A stretch of 64,000 nucleotides of DNA from positions 146,324,864 to 146,388,863 of the forward strand of contig CP136064.1 in assembly GCA_032622095.1 (NCBI GenBank), in the 5' to 3' direction. The translations under genes were made by a program, and so were the position numbers. This document shows, in pieces, positions 49,001 through 59,719 of the stretch. Every line of letters begins with the position of its first letter. Within the stretch, counting starts at the first letter, position 1. This DNA is from Siphonodentalium dalli. Lineage: Eukaryota; Mollusca; Scaphopoda; Gadilida; Siphonodentaliidae. The notes under the pieces are model-generated. The model searched no databases. It was not told the DNA's origin and saw nothing but the letters and a program-made list of their open reading frames with translations.

Positions 49001-51099
49001 CGTGGCCCATTTAATTCCTACTATCATGGCGCATGTCCTTAAACTAGCACCGCGAGCATTGTTCCTCTCTGCTGGGAGATATTCGACGAGACAAATGCGG
49101 GGCGTCACACAGGTTGCTTCGGATCATGGTCAAGAAGTGTGGTAGTCTGTACACTATGGTCTTCTCCTTAGCAGATAGACATCTGCCCAAGGGAATGAGA
49201 CAGCTAGCAACCTTCGAAACACTGTCGAAGTTGTCCACATATGCCAATACGTTCGCTGAGTTTGTGAGTTGACGAACCATCTATTTAGAAGTGACTAGCT
49301 AACTGGTTCGCCAGGTGTACATGTCGTTATCCCCATGGGGTATGAGACACATACATATAGAGATGACCTTCTGTAAGCTTGTATAGTCATCGGTCATATG
49401 CCTTCATAGTTCAAGATGACGCACAAATATCATATTGAGCAAATATTTAAAATCGTAAGCTAGACACCGGAAAATGAATTGTTTGAAACGTTATGATTAG
49501 AGGGACCCTACTCCCAGGAAGTGGTGAATACTTTGTCGGTGTGAGCGACCTAGATTTATCAGACAAAGAAATGGAAGCTGGTCCAGATAATTATGGACGT
49601 GACGTGGAAAATCAGAATCTGTTATCAGGTAATTGTTCTGCTATGACTATTCGGCGCACCTACGCTTACGGCCATTATCGGCGCTAAGTGGAGACTGGAT
49701 TTCCAAATGCCACATCGCGATATTAATTGTGGTTTTCATCTTTCCAGAAGGATACGAGCTATGTTATGCGTTTTGATACATTCAAGTTGAACTGGTAGAT
49801 GGTGTATGTACAGTTTCGTCCATACATACCGATATTATGACAACAAGTTGAAATTAAGATGTGAAAATATCGATTTCTTTTCAATTTGTAGCCGCCAATT
49901 TAGCAACGATCTTGGCTGTGAGTATCAATTGCCAAACCCTAATGAATACTTCATGTCACTATTCCATATCAACATGTAATGGTGGATAGAAATCGCGAAA
50001 CAATAACGCCCATCGTAAGAAAGTAAAGGAATGTAGACTTGTTTTCAAATTTCGGTCGCCATTTTGGCCGCCATCTACGATTTGGAAAACAATTTCTTAC
50101 ATGAGATGTAAGATAATAACTTCACCTCATAATTTCCAACTCAACTGTAAGCATGGGTGGAGTTGTCTCGACAATAATGCCCAATGATGTGGATATGAGG
50201 GAATTTCGGTGATTTTTCAAAATCTGTCCGCCATTGTGGGCGCCATTTTGGATTTGGGGTACTTTTATTTGGATATGGTACAAGAAAAGTTCTTCGCCTA
50301 AGTGTTCCCAACTCACAATAGTAAGCAGGTGTGGAGTTTTCATGACAATAATGCTCACTGATGTTAAAATCGGCGATTTTCGGCGATTTTTTATTTCTGG
50401 TGGCCATTTTGGCCGCCATCTTGGATTTGGGTAAATATTCCTCAACTCGGGTATAAGAGGAATCATAGCTCGAGTATCTCCTGCACATATATATGCATGG
50501 GTGTTGTTATACTAGCAATAACATTCATTGATTCGAAACATTACATCGCGTTATTAACGTAGATTCGGCTTTGACCTATTATACCGGCATTTGGGAAAAC
50601 GTGACATCGGACACAAATATCCCGCAATGAATGTATATTATGGTCCCCATGTGGTCGAAAATGACTCCTCTATATGATAAATGTATAACATGACGCAAAG
50701 ATGCCAACATTTTCCCACAGAGACAAACGAAAGGTGGTAACATGTCAGAAAAATAGCATATTTTCACATTTCGGCGGCCATCTTGGCCGCCATATTGGAT
50801 TCTGGTGTCGGATTTTTGGCTAATTTGTAAGAGTTGTATATTAGCATAACGAATCGAGCAGAAAACAAGACCGCATGTGATATCATATTTACTATAACGG
50901 CGATCAAAGAGACATGGTGCTTTTAAAAAAAATGGCCGCCATGATGGACGCCATCTTGTCTGGAGTCTCTGCGGCAACTTTTTTTTCTTGTTAACAAGTG
51001 AAACAAATTAGAGGATACCTTAAGGAAGAAAATTAGTGGGGTGAAGTTGAGTCCTGGGGGGGGGGGGGGTGCAGAGGTCGACCAATATCTCCTGGACTA
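46099..51099. mobile_element. Fold-back element II (5.0 kb), flanked by TTA
   Basis: Terminal inverted repeats start TAGTCCAGGAGATATTGG at 46099 and end with the complement at 51099, each next to TTA (46096-46098, 51100-51102), a 3-bp duplication of the TWA type known from PIF/Harbinger. The outer 1.4 kb of the arms is very similar and both have a poly-C/poly-G tract. The inner parts are diverged but still pair: CCAATGGGGATAACAACGTG (47908) with the complement of 49325-49345, and CGGTGCTAGTTTGTGGG (48201) with the complement near 49050. The unpaired centre is about 48300-48950. Motifs of the form AAGATGGCGGCC recur in both arms. No transposase is recognised. Confidence 0.75.
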
Positions 51100-51102
51100 T
51101 TA

Positions 51103-52690
51103 TATTCAACGGACAACTTGCACAATAATAGTGCTTACTCCAAGTTTACATCGTCAGTATTGACATATCCAATTTTTTCAACTTATGATTGCACCTGAGC
51201 GGGGTGCTACGACCATATCAACCAATGGTTTTCAGATAAAATCTTTTAACAGCCTATCACAACCTGCTCATGGCCTCATGGTGATAGTGTTATCACAGGA
51301 ATTATAACTGAAACTGCACAATTCACTTGTTGGTGTATTAAACAACATATTGACACAGGGCTTAAATTTAAAGCGACTTGGGTAGGCTGTTCTGTTTTCC
51401 TACCACATGTTAGTTTGGACAGGTTTCAAATACTCACATTTGTGAGTTCTTGGTTCTTGATGTCATCAAGTTTTACCTCACACTGAGTGACATAACATAT
51501 AGGTCTCCCGGTACACAGTCTTAATCCACATGTTAAAATGGGGTTTACATAGGCGTTCTCCTACTCCATCTTTGTGGCGATTATCTATCGTTGCAGAAAT
51601 TCGACATTACCCATATCAACGCCAATTGCGCCGTTATGGGCTGCGTCATTGACCATATTGACCTAGAAAACTTGTTTCCTCATAGTCATCACATCGTTTC
51701 GCCGATACCGTGACTTACAGGCGCTTCGTGTGGATCGCAAACTTCATGACAATCCAGAATCGAGGTATCAACTTCACCAACATATTTTTTAGCTGAACAG
51801 GACCGATCATTATTCCGAATTATATGTACTGAAAACATCTTGCTCATCGTCGAACTGTTCGTTCTTGTCAGAAAACGATTAAATGTCATCCGTCTCGGTC
51901 ACACTAAGTTGAAATCAGTTTTCTAATCATGTTCATTGACAACCTTTCTGGGCTGTCTCCAGTCCAGCCTTTTATAGCTGGTTTGTTGTATGTATCAAAC
52001 TTTATTTTGAAGAAGCTAACCACACAATCCGGTATCTGAGATAAAATGATCTTCTACATCTCGTGTGCCTTAATTAGGTCCTACTCTTCAACAGGTTCTC
52101 GATGCTGGTCAAGAGCATCAACTTTGTCTAGTTTAATTAAAGCCACAAGAAATTCACTGGGTCCTTCCGACTCACCAGTATTGAATTTCGGTTGCTTATA
52201 ATATTATTTGAAATATTTTGATCACATTCATCTACCTGTTGACTGCGCTATGTTACATCAGATTATATACCGGTACCTGTTTATATATTCTGTTTCTATA
52301 CACTGAGTATATAACATAAGTCAATCGATTTCTATATATACTTCTGTGAGGTGTCATTCTGATATGTACCTTGCATTGTTAGGAGACGTTGGGTGTTTGT
52401 CTCCTATCCAATATCATGCAATATGGACTTTTAATACCTCGTGTACTCTCTTTCGGCGAGTTACCACAGATGGTTATCCTAAGAGATATTGAAGACACGT
52501 TCTTCATATTGTACATACGTTAAGGGTCTCAATGGGAATTATAGTGAACATACATCAAGAATCAGTGGTGGACACTGGTGCTCTTAGTGGCGAAAAACCA
52601 CTAAGGGTGAGTATATTTTACATATTTGATGCATGTTTGATTAAACCCACCCACAGATAAGTAGAGTGTTTATTGCTACGAAATATGATA
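51103..52690. other. Intergenic DNA, no supported gene
   Basis: Nothing recognisable was found. The flank at 52560-52620 may belong to an exon or promoter of the gene whose candidate first coding exon lies at 53716, but no signal decides this. Confidence 0.4.
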
Positions 52691-53660
52691 GAATCCTAAT
52701 GGTATCTGGTTTGAATAAGTCGTTACGAAATGAAAATGAAAATTTGATTATCAAATTATAGTTTTATGAGTAACAAAGACTTATTCAAACCAGGTACCGG
52801 CCCACCCTTCCTCCCCGCCGATTGTTATACTTTGTTATGCACTTAATATAACTTGGTGTTGTCACCATCGTTTGGCGTTTTGACGCCGAATTAAGATGGT
52901 TTATCACGTGGAATCGCGTACCAGTTTTCGTTGCGCATGCGCATAACGAAAGAGTAATTATATATTACATCGAGCGATTAAAGGGACACGCTGGAATGGA
53001 ATCCTAATGGTATCTGGTTTGAATAAGTCGTTACGAAATAAAAATGAAAATTTGATTATCAAATTATAGTTTTATGAGTAACAAAGACTTATTCAAACCA
53101 GGTACCGGCCCACCCTTCCTCCCCGCCGATTGTTATACTTTGTTATGCACTTAATATAACTTGGTGTTGTCACCATCGTTTGGCGTTTTGACGCCGAATG
53201 AAGATGGTTTATCACGTGGAATCGCGTACCAGTTTTCGTTGCGCATGCGCATAACGAAAGAGTAATTATATATTACATCGAGCGATTAAAGGGACACGCT
53301 GGAATGGAATCCTAATGGTATCTGGTTTGAATAAGTCGTTACGAAATAAAAATGAAAATTTGATTATCAAATTATAGTTTTATGAGTAACAAAGACTTAT
53401 TCAAACCAGGTACCGGCCCACCCTTCCTCCCCTCCGATTGTTATACTTTGTTATGCACTTAATATAACTTGGTGTTGTCACCATCGTTTGGCGTTTTGAC
53501 GCCGAATGAAGATGGTTTATCACGTGGAATCTCGTACCAGTTTTCGTTGCGCATGCGCATAACGAAACAGTAATTCTATATTACATCGAGCGATTAAAGG
53601 GACACGCTGGAATGGAATCCTAATGGTATCTGGTTTGAATAAGTCTTTGTTACTCATTTT
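52691..53660 (+). repeat. 308-bp tandem repeat, three units plus a partial
   Basis: Units start at 52691, 52999, 53307 and 53615, exactly 308 bp apart and almost identical. Each has an internal inverted repeat (GGTATCTGGTTTGAATAAGTC against GACTTATTCAAACCAGGTACC) flanking about 50 bp, the palindrome TGCGCATGCGCA, and ATCACGTGGAAT. The fourth start joins to TTTGTTACTCAT, the complement of a segment inside each unit, suggesting the array grew from an element with inverted ends. Confidence 0.85.
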
Positions 53661-53715
53661 TATGCGAATTTGCAATAAACTAATACACATGTAATATTCT
53701 GTAAATTATTTTCAG

Positions 53716-53800
53716 TCGCTTTGGAAAGAAGATTCCCAAAAACAAACCCAAGATAACAATGGCTAAACCAAAACGCAAACAAAGACCAGATGACGGAGAG
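53716..53800 (+). CDS. Candidate first coding exon of a host gene
   Basis: A pyrimidine-rich acceptor TTATTTTCAG ends at 53715 and a donor GAG/GTATGC starts at 53801. Between them, ATG at 53759-53761 has a strong context (ACAATGG) and opens MAKPKRKQRPDDGE, a basic, lysine-rich start that ends in phase 0 at the donor. Upstream within the exon, 43 nt would be 5' UTR, so at least one further upstream exon is implied. Possible following exons start after TGTTTACAG (53981; open in phase 0 for about 60 codons) or TTTTACAG (54551; phase 0 for 14 codons then stop), but neither could be confirmed. The product is not recognised. The 308-bp repeats end 55 bp upstream of the exon. Splice prediction by eye gives moderate certainty only. 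Confidence 0.4.
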
Positions 53801-54610
53801 GTATGCTACAGTATAGGCACTATTATTAACCCATATTATGTTCTCACATATAATTTGTAAATGTCAATAGACCGATCCATTCAGTATTCCCAATTCGACG
53901 TTACAATAAACAACTCGAAATATTGCAAATGAGCCGATCCATAGACGGAAGTCACCGTTTAATTAAGGATTTCATGTTTACAGGGAATATTGTGGGCACA
54001 TGTGGACATACAGGTTATTGTACATATCGAGAAAACTGCGCCGTCGGTCAGTAAAAACCGCCTAGGTAAAAAACCCTTATTTTCTGGGGGGAAAACAAGG
54101 CGGAAACCTGTTTTCCGAAACCCCGTTCGTACGCATCGACAATGTTCAGAAATTCATTCTCAATGACAATGTATCAAAAACATGAACAATGCAATATTAT
54201 CTACGTTGCCAAATAAGTAATTTATGGATGTACTATAAGCTTGCATATTCCATTACGTATTTATATCTATAAAAATAAATGTGACTTGCTGACTCGACTG
54301 GTTAGGCTAGAATGAACTCTCACCAAGCTATACTACTCTGACAACAACTATCGAATAACAACTTCTCATTGGTCGACATGACAATGAACTCTCCACCCCC
54401 CCCCCCCCCAATTTGCATTAACTCGCGTACTGCGACTACAATTTTTTCGTGCTAATCCAAGTAAATGCTCGAAAAATATTATTATACAATACCTTAATGG
54501 AAGGAAGTGTGTTAAAATATTACTTTATAGTATACTTGTTTGTTTTACAGAAAGTGTCAAGTTACTGTGGTACAAGCTTGTATTATATACTATGAACATC
54601 ATATATAATA
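53801..54610. other. Putative intron/intergenic DNA
   Basis: Contains the two possible acceptor sites mentioned for the preceding exon and a poly-C tract (54396-54410). No further feature was found. Confidence 0.35.
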
Positions 54611-54905
54611 CTAGCCGATGTGCCCGACTTCATCTGGGCTATTTAGTGATTTCTTTGTGATCGCCTCCGCCTGGGCAGAATATTAGGAGAAAGAAAAAAA
54701 CTGTTATTCGCTCGGTCCAGAAACCTGTATGAGCGTATATGAGCGAGGTCAATGTAGAGGTCAAGGTCAAGGACACAGTCACATATGAAATTAGAACCGG
54801 GATCAAAGTAGGCCTACATACCAACTTTGAGTCGGATCGGTCAAGCAGTTTTAGAGTCTATAACACACATACATACATACAGACAGAAGTTCCAAAATAT
54901 TAATG
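54611..54905 (-). mobile_element. Non-autonomous Helitron, family D, minus strand
   Basis: Read on the minus strand it ends AGCCCAGATGAAGTCGGGC, ACATCGG, CTAG (54611-54614), a hairpin of the B/C type with its own loop. The 5' end near 54905 reads ATTAATATTTTGGAAC followed by a TCTG/TATG microsatellite. It stands alone, next to the Polinton-like block. Confidence 0.7.
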
Positions 54906-55052
54906 TCGTAATCGGCTGTCAAGAGGCCAACCCAAATCAGTCGACGTGCAACATTCTCCTATTTATATAAACGTCATAAAATCATTTATTTGTTTTTATT
55001 TATAAGGGAACGTAGGTCCATAATGAATTTCTAACAAGCCTACTCCAGCACT

Positions 55053-55253
55053 CTACTGGATCAAATCATCGGACCCTAGGAAGTTGGGTTGGTATCTCTG
55101 CCAGATGGCCTGCTTCCTGAGCCACGACCGTGCCACATCTTCAGAAACCTTGGATGCTGCTGCCGCGAGGTTATGGATGGCTGCAAGCCCCTCCCAGCAG
55201 CCCTTGGGGCTGTAGTAGATTGTCCTGTAGCGACTGGACACCTTGCTGTTCAT
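55053..55253 (-). pseudogene. Polinton-type integrase, N-terminal fragment
   Basis: An ATG at 55253 opens 66 codons ending at a TAG. The first 55 or so residues, including YYSPKGCWEGLAAI and RSWLRKQAIWQRYQP, look like the N-terminal region of the retroviral-type (rve) integrases of Polintons. The central DDE core is missing: the similarity stops at about residue 55 and the frame ends 10 residues later, so the gene is truncated by deletion. A palindrome TTGACTCTGTCAA lies 28 bp upstream of the ATG, as at the other gene starts of the block. Recognition is from the motif pattern. A database search would be decisive. Confidence 0.55.
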
Positions 55254-55281
55254 ATTATTACTTTGTGATACATATATAGCA

Positions 55282-55294
55282 TTGACAGAGTCAA
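55282..55294. promoter_or_regulatory. Palindromic upstream element, copy 1
   Basis: TTGACAGAGTCAA (its complement is TTGACTCTGTCAA), 28 bp upstream of the integrase ATG on the minus strand. A perfect 5-bp inverted repeat around a 3-bp centre. It is shared with 57039 and 59720. Confidence 0.6.
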
Positions 55295-55406
55295 ATTATA
55301 ATTACGATTTGTAATAAGGAGGCGGGCCATCTTCGCATGTGGCTCCATCAGTTCTGTAGGAACGGGAACAAGTGCACACTACCGCGAAACTTTTTGAATA
55401 AGTGTT

Positions 55407-55935
55407 TTATTTTGTCTCGTCATCCATCACCGCGGCGTGCGTTTTTCGTGCCCTAGTCCGGATTTCAGTTTTAATCTCGTTGTACTTTGCGACTTCGTCC
55501 ACAATCAGGCAGAACTCGTCGTCCGAAATCTGCCCGTTCATCAAGGCAGTCGACACGTGGCTTGAGAGTGTGTACAGATTGCTGCTGGCCAGGACTCGAA
55601 TCTCGTCGTGCTTCTTGGCCTTCACGCCCAGGTGGCGATGGATATATGTGCCTGACACGCAGAGAACTCGAAATTTCCAACCCCAGAACAACTGGGGCCG
55701 CTATGACAGTGGTCAAAAGGCTCATGCCACCAATGCCAATCCCCATGCTAGCTGTAAGCAATGCGGTGTCAATGCCATCCAAGGCGTTCTCCCTGCGGTG
55801 GTACGTTTTGTATAACGCCACCCTTAGATCTCTCTCGTCCTCGAGTTGCTTTTTTAGTTGCGAGATTTCGCGGAGCCGGTAGGAAGAATCGTGTCCATTT
55901 TCGAGGTTAGGATATATTCTTGTGACAGTCACTAT
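55407..55935 (-). pseudogene. Unrecognised membrane-type protein of the block, frameshifted
   Basis: Two minus-strand frames together cover the gene. The first (from about 55935) has a charged start with LREISQLKKQLEDERDLR, likely a short coiled coil, then a hydrophobic stretch LLTASMGIGIGGMSLLTTV continuing to about residue 85. The second (to the TAA at 55407) has KKHDEIRVLASSNLYTLSSH and a helical, charged tail. The change of frame lies near 55640-55670, so about 175 residues would be spanned. No ATG precedes the first frame. The codon just before it is ATA, and a TGA lies upstream. It overlaps the end of the next gene (55907-56389) by some 29 bp. The helical start plus glycine-rich hydrophobic segment suggest a small membrane or virion-associated protein. 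That is inference only. Confidence 0.5.
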
Positions 55936-56389
55936 CAGGGCTCGGTGCTGTGGGTTGCTTCATCCTCATATATATTACTTTGTGGTCATCTTTCCAGTCA
56001 AACGTTATTACATCATCCAGTCACAGCTTGAATGGATCTGCAAAAACCCTCGTCCTCTTCTGTTTCTCACTAGATATTTTTGCTCCGTGGTCTGTCTTCT
56101 TGCCGTTTATAACCACAATCGCGGCAAAATCACCGTTTGTGTGAGACGCGGACAAGCCCATTCGTATTAGTTTACCATTTGCTAGCATGGGGTATCCACT
56201 CAACATATCTCCAGTAGCCGAGTTCCCCACGGTGTATGGTCGATCGCCGCCCATTCCGAGTAAACCACCCCATGTGACGCTGCCATTATATTCTGCAAAG
56301 ATAGTAATCAGCGCATTACCCGGCGGAGTACCAGTTTCCACGGAACTCTCACTGAGTGCTCCGCACTCTATAGGGCCGTAGATTCTCAT
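55907..56389 (-). pseudogene. Unrecognised protein of the block, one internal stop
   Basis: An ATG at 56389 opens 160 codons to a TAA at 55907-55909, interrupted only by a TGA at codon 123 (56021-56023). Composition before and after the stop is similar, and the same frame continues for 37 codons, so it reads as one gene with a nonsense mutation. The N-terminal 90 residues are rich in Gly, Ser and Thr (GDRPYTVGNSATGDMLSGYP) in a beta-type pattern. The C-terminal part is charged. It overlaps the start of the neighbour at 56386-56389 by 4 bp, typical of compact viral gene sets. The nature (minor capsid, spike or other) is unknown. Confidence 0.5.
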
Positions 56390-56994
56390 CGTATCTCTAG
56401 TGCCACGGTGATCGTTAGGTCGCTATTCAGATGTGCACCTCTGTCATCACGGACCACTATCTTCAATTCACTGAGTGTTCCGCACTGAAGACGTTTGAAC
56501 TCAGGATGCTCGACTCGGAGGGTGACGATGCCACCAAATGAGTGACAGCCGAGCCCAATCGTTGCCATGAGGTTGGACGGAGTTCAGATGAAGTATTTTT
56601 GTGGATGCAAAGTTGACGAGGCGGTCCCCAGTATATGTGCCCTCAGAGAGCACATTCCATTTAAACCATCGCCCAATCCGAGCAAGGACAGCAGTCCATC
56701 TGTAAATAAGAGCTCCTGCCCAGCACCCACGGTTAGAGTTACCAAACCATTAACTTTTCTCACTGTCAGTCTGATGTCGCTGTTTTCCTCCACAAGGTCC
56801 CTTAACTTTGCGAAGTTATACAGCCCCGGAAGAATGTCAACGTTTTTAGTAATTCCGCGACTGTTTCCCCACGAGAACAACTCCCCATTGTTTATGTTGT
56901 ACCACCCAACCGTTTAAGTGATGGTGCGGAGGCCAACTAGTAGATCCCCACCGTGGTTGGCAATGCATTGGAGGAGGTCTGCCTTTTTGGACAT
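56386..56994 (-). pseudogene. Unrecognised protein of the block, two internal stops
   Basis: The ATG at 56994 (MSKKADLLQCIANHGGDLLV) starts a frame of 202 codons to 56386, with a TAA at codon 27 (56914-56916) and a TGA at codon 137 (56584-56586). Between and after the stops the frame stays open with balanced composition, for example RLTVRKVNGLVTLTVGAG and GIVTLRVEHPEFKRLQCG, alternating hydrophobic residues as in beta-rich structural proteins. No domain is recognised. It is divergent from the gene at 57085, and the 90 bp between them holds one copy of the block's palindromic upstream element. Confidence 0.5.
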
Positions 56995-57038
56995 TTGTGA
57001 GTGTTATGAACATACCTATAGCGAAGCTATAATTACTT

Positions 57039-57051
57039 TTGACTCTGTCAC
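57039..57051. promoter_or_regulatory. Palindromic upstream element, copy 2
   Basis: TTGACTCTGTCAC, one base off the perfect palindrome, in the 90-bp region between divergent starts at 56994 (minus) and 57085 (plus). It could serve both genes. Confidence 0.6.
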
Positions 57052-57084
57052 AATATATATGTTATATGTAATATATCAATAATA

Positions 57085-58101
57085 ATGACGAATAAGGCGT
57101 TCGGTTTTAATAGCGAGGCTAAATACAGGACTGGTGTAGTATTCAACTCCAAAGTTGGCCTTGATCTAACACTTTTCAATATCCAGAAACAGACAGACAT
57201 ATCTGCGGGCGCCTTTCAAGCTGAGTTTCCTGATGTGTTTCAAAAGTACCTGCTGCCTAAAGTCGAGTCTGACAAGCTGGTACAGGCATGGAGCAGCAGC
57301 CCGATGTAGTTTTGGCAGAACCAGCTACATTTCGCCGCCTGGTGTGCAACCACGGGTTGTGTTGTGTCTACACAAGACCATTTGTCTGTCAGTGGCTCCG
57401 AAGGTGCATCTTTCCTGTGGTCTCTATATCTCTTTCACGTCTACTACCAAATTCGCAGGATACTCGATGAGTTGAAGGCTCCAATACCCCAAGATAAAGC
57501 CTGGGATGCCTTTAACAACTTGTATGACCGACGGGCGTACAAACGAATTTGCAGTGAGTTCAGGGTCTCTCCCCACTCCGATTGGCATGTGAAAGGCTCA
57601 AAGCACGGATTGGGCAGGACCTACAATTGGACGAACAAGGGACCTCATCCTGTCTCATCGGATGGGACATACTATTCCAGTGGAATGTCATTCACAAAAG
57701 AGACAACAAATGAGGTCATCCATTTGGACTTCATCAAACAGGAATCGGATGGTGCGGATAACGCCTGGAACACCTTCATCCTGGGCAAGTCGCATGGGTT
57801 GACGCAGCCGGGGGTTCAAAGGCTGAACAATAGTATCAGGAACTACGTGTGGGCAATCCTAGGGGCACAAGCTCAGACAAGAACACAAATTCTTGAGACA
57901 GAGACAGCCTTTGACGCTCAGAAGCAGTTCTTAGCTAATGTCGAAGATGCAATTTCATCCCCCGTGGATCTCCGATCGGCGATCAAGCGATATCAGGATG
58001 TCCTACAGGACGCCAGCTCCGAGGTCAACTTTGTCTTTGGGACTGGGCTTTACATGACCCCGGGCGACATGCTGCTCCGCAGTGGCAGGGTACAACAATG
58101 A
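57085..58101 (+). pseudogene. Unrecognised 338-codon protein of the block, one internal stop
   Basis: The ATG at 57085 (MTNKAFGFNSEAKYRTGVVF) starts a frame that runs to the TGA at 58099-58101 with a single TAG at codon 75 (57307-57309). The frame remains open across the stop, with sensible composition on both sides, so one gene was hit by a nonsense mutation. The N-terminal 70 residues and the central region (LGRTYNWTNKGPHPVSSDGT, about residues 175-195) look like a globular structural protein. The C-terminal 80 residues are helical (ILETETAFDAQKQFLANVED). No enzyme motif is seen. It is the largest gene of the block. A role as a virion protein is inference from company only. Confidence 0.55.
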
Positions 58102-58396
58102 AATAGTTATTGCTACACAAGACCAAACCCTGGGTGTAAATACAGACCTTAACAATAGCGAAGTTATACTCACCCCACCGCCGACTGATACTTCCTATGG
58201 AACTGAAACAGGATGGGTCAAGCCGCTAACACACCCAGGAAAATCAACGCTGCCAGTGGCTCCCACCATGCCAGCTGTGTCTGTTCCTATGGAACAAAAA
58301 CAACAGTTGACTCGCCAACATAAGGACGAAACAGTTGCTATCATTATAGGAGGGTTTGCCATAGGGTTAATCACTCTTTGGCTTGTTACTTTGTAA
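58082..58396 (+). pseudogene. Small single-span membrane protein of the block, start lost
   Basis: The frame runs from GTG (58082-58084) to TAA (58394-58396), 104 codons, overlapping the end of the previous gene by 20 bp. No ATG lies between the last upstream stop and this GTG, so the start was lost or a GTG replaced it. The first 70 residues are polar and Pro/Thr-rich. A single membrane segment AIIIGGFAIGLITLWLVTL closes the protein, making it a tail-anchored type. It converges with the minus-strand gene ending nearby. Confidence 0.5.
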
Positions 58397-58894
58397 CTGT
58401 CTAGGCATTCCCGCGCAGCGACCAAGAGCAGCCCTCCGACTGCGAGGGCCAGAGCCCACACGTTTTCGGCCAACCACCCAGCTGTTTTTGAGAGCAACAG
58501 GAACAGCCTCGAGACAACAGAGCCTATAATTCCAGGTAGCGCAGCTGCCGCCTTCCCAGCCAGCTTGGCTAGGACATGCCCGATGGCCTGCAACTGTTTT
58601 TTCACCCACTCTTTGAGGCCACCCTTTAATATCTGTCGGAGGCGGGGTCGGGACAACGGGTGCACCCCCACCCACACCAGTACGTGCAAGCACCAGGGTC
58701 GAGATTGCCATCCCAATCGCTGTGAGTATAAAAGCAATCGTAACCTCCTGTTCCCAGAAGAGTGTGCGAATGCGCTTGGCCAGTGTCGTGTCTTCGTTGA
58801 GAACCCGGTCAATCGTCTCTTTGATGCAGTTGATTTGAGATCGGAGAGCATCACTGGTCGTTGCGGCGGCCTCTAGGCATGGTCTGTTTATCTT
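58397..58894 (-). pseudogene. Membrane-type protein of the block, frameshifted
   Basis: The first frame is open from 58894, directly after a TAG and without an ATG. It reads LRSQINCIKETIDRVLNEDT and a membrane segment TIAFILTAIGMAISTLVLA, then a Gly/Pro linker. Near 58630 the reading moves to another frame with GGLKEWVKKQLQAIGHVLAK, then ALPGIIGSVVSRLFLLL and a second hydrophobic stretch ENVWALALAVGGLLLVAA, ending around 58400. The second frame stays open to 58195, opposite the neighbouring gene. Amphipathic helix plus membrane helices suggest a membrane-active virion protein, by analogy only. Confidence 0.5.
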
Positions 58895-58899
58895 CTAGG

Positions 58900-59713
58900 T
58901 TACGCGATGCGGCGCCTGGTATTCTCATCGACAGCCCCACTGTCTGCCCCAGTAATTATAAGTTCCCGCTTCTCCACTGCGATGTGCTCATCCAATGCAG
59001 ATAGTTTGGCCAGGTTGTTGGTCAACTCGCCTCGAATGGTCTGCATTGCCTTGTCCAGCCCCCTAATCTCGCGGAGGTTTAGTTGGGGGTCATGCATAGT
59101 TCCCAGGATCTCTTCAATGTCGTCATCCGTGAAGTTGGTCTCCATTCGCCCTACCACATCCGATGCCTCTTTTGTAGTTTTCCCCAGGTCCTGCAGCTCT
59201 ACATTATCTGCTGCAACAGCTACCCCGCCGAGTTCATTCCTTGCTGTCTGGAGGGCTGTGATCACCTTTGATCGCGCCCGTCCCTTCCTTCTGGGTGCCA
59301 GTCAGCAAATCCCAAGTCTTCTTGGATTGCCGCACTTCCACTCCGCCGGCCGGCTATCGTCGACAGCGCTAGGGGCTCACTGGTACGAATGTTGGTGAGA
59401 ATGATATCGGGATATGTCTTTAATCGGATCTGTCCGCGTGGGTCGAGCTCAAATTTTGAGGGGTCGCGGCCAAGAGCTGGTGTTCGTCCCCTTCTGGCCA
59501 GGGCGCCATAATAGTCATCAACGGCTGACTGCAGGGGTTCTTGACGTATCAGCCTGGTTATTGCTGTCGTATCCGTGACATTCGGGTCATGGGTATACCC
59601 ATGCCAGTCGGGTCGATCGGCTCAATGAGTGGCATTGTTTCATCTTGAAGATCAAAAGGATCCTCATCGGCTCTGATATCAGGATCAAATGTGGGGTTAT
59701 CAAAGTCTGCCAT
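58900..59713 (-). pseudogene. Unrecognised acidic/helical protein of the block, two frameshifts
   Basis: The ATG at 59713 opens MADFDNPTFDPDIRADEDPF, an acidic start. Near 59580 the coding pattern moves to a second frame (containing DDYYGALARRGRTPALGRDP and KFELDPRGQIRLKTYPDII), and near 59285 to a third (VITALQTARNELGGVAVAAD onward) that is open to the TAA at 58900-58902. The last part is helical with charged heptad-like runs (LRGELTNNL-type, about 100 residues). About 270 residues are spanned. The palindromic upstream element lies 6 bp before the ATG. No domain is recognised. Position next to membrane and putative structural genes suggests a virion core protein, which is speculative. Confidence 0.5.
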
Positions 59714-59719
59714 AATCTA

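Noticed and set aside
53981-54180. Second exon after TGTTTACAG, open for about 60 codons in phase 0
   Set aside because: No convincing donor or termination context and no recognised domain. It is mentioned only as a possibility with the exon at 53716.
55974-55984. ACAAAGTAATA box as a further promoter in the Polinton-like block
   Set aside because: Here it falls inside the open frame of the 160-codon gene, so it may be coding coincidence.
56021-57309. Programmed stop readthrough or an alternative genetic code in the Polinton-like block
   Set aside because: All three stop codons occur in frame, there is no common context, and other genes of the block have frameshifts. Decay explains it better.
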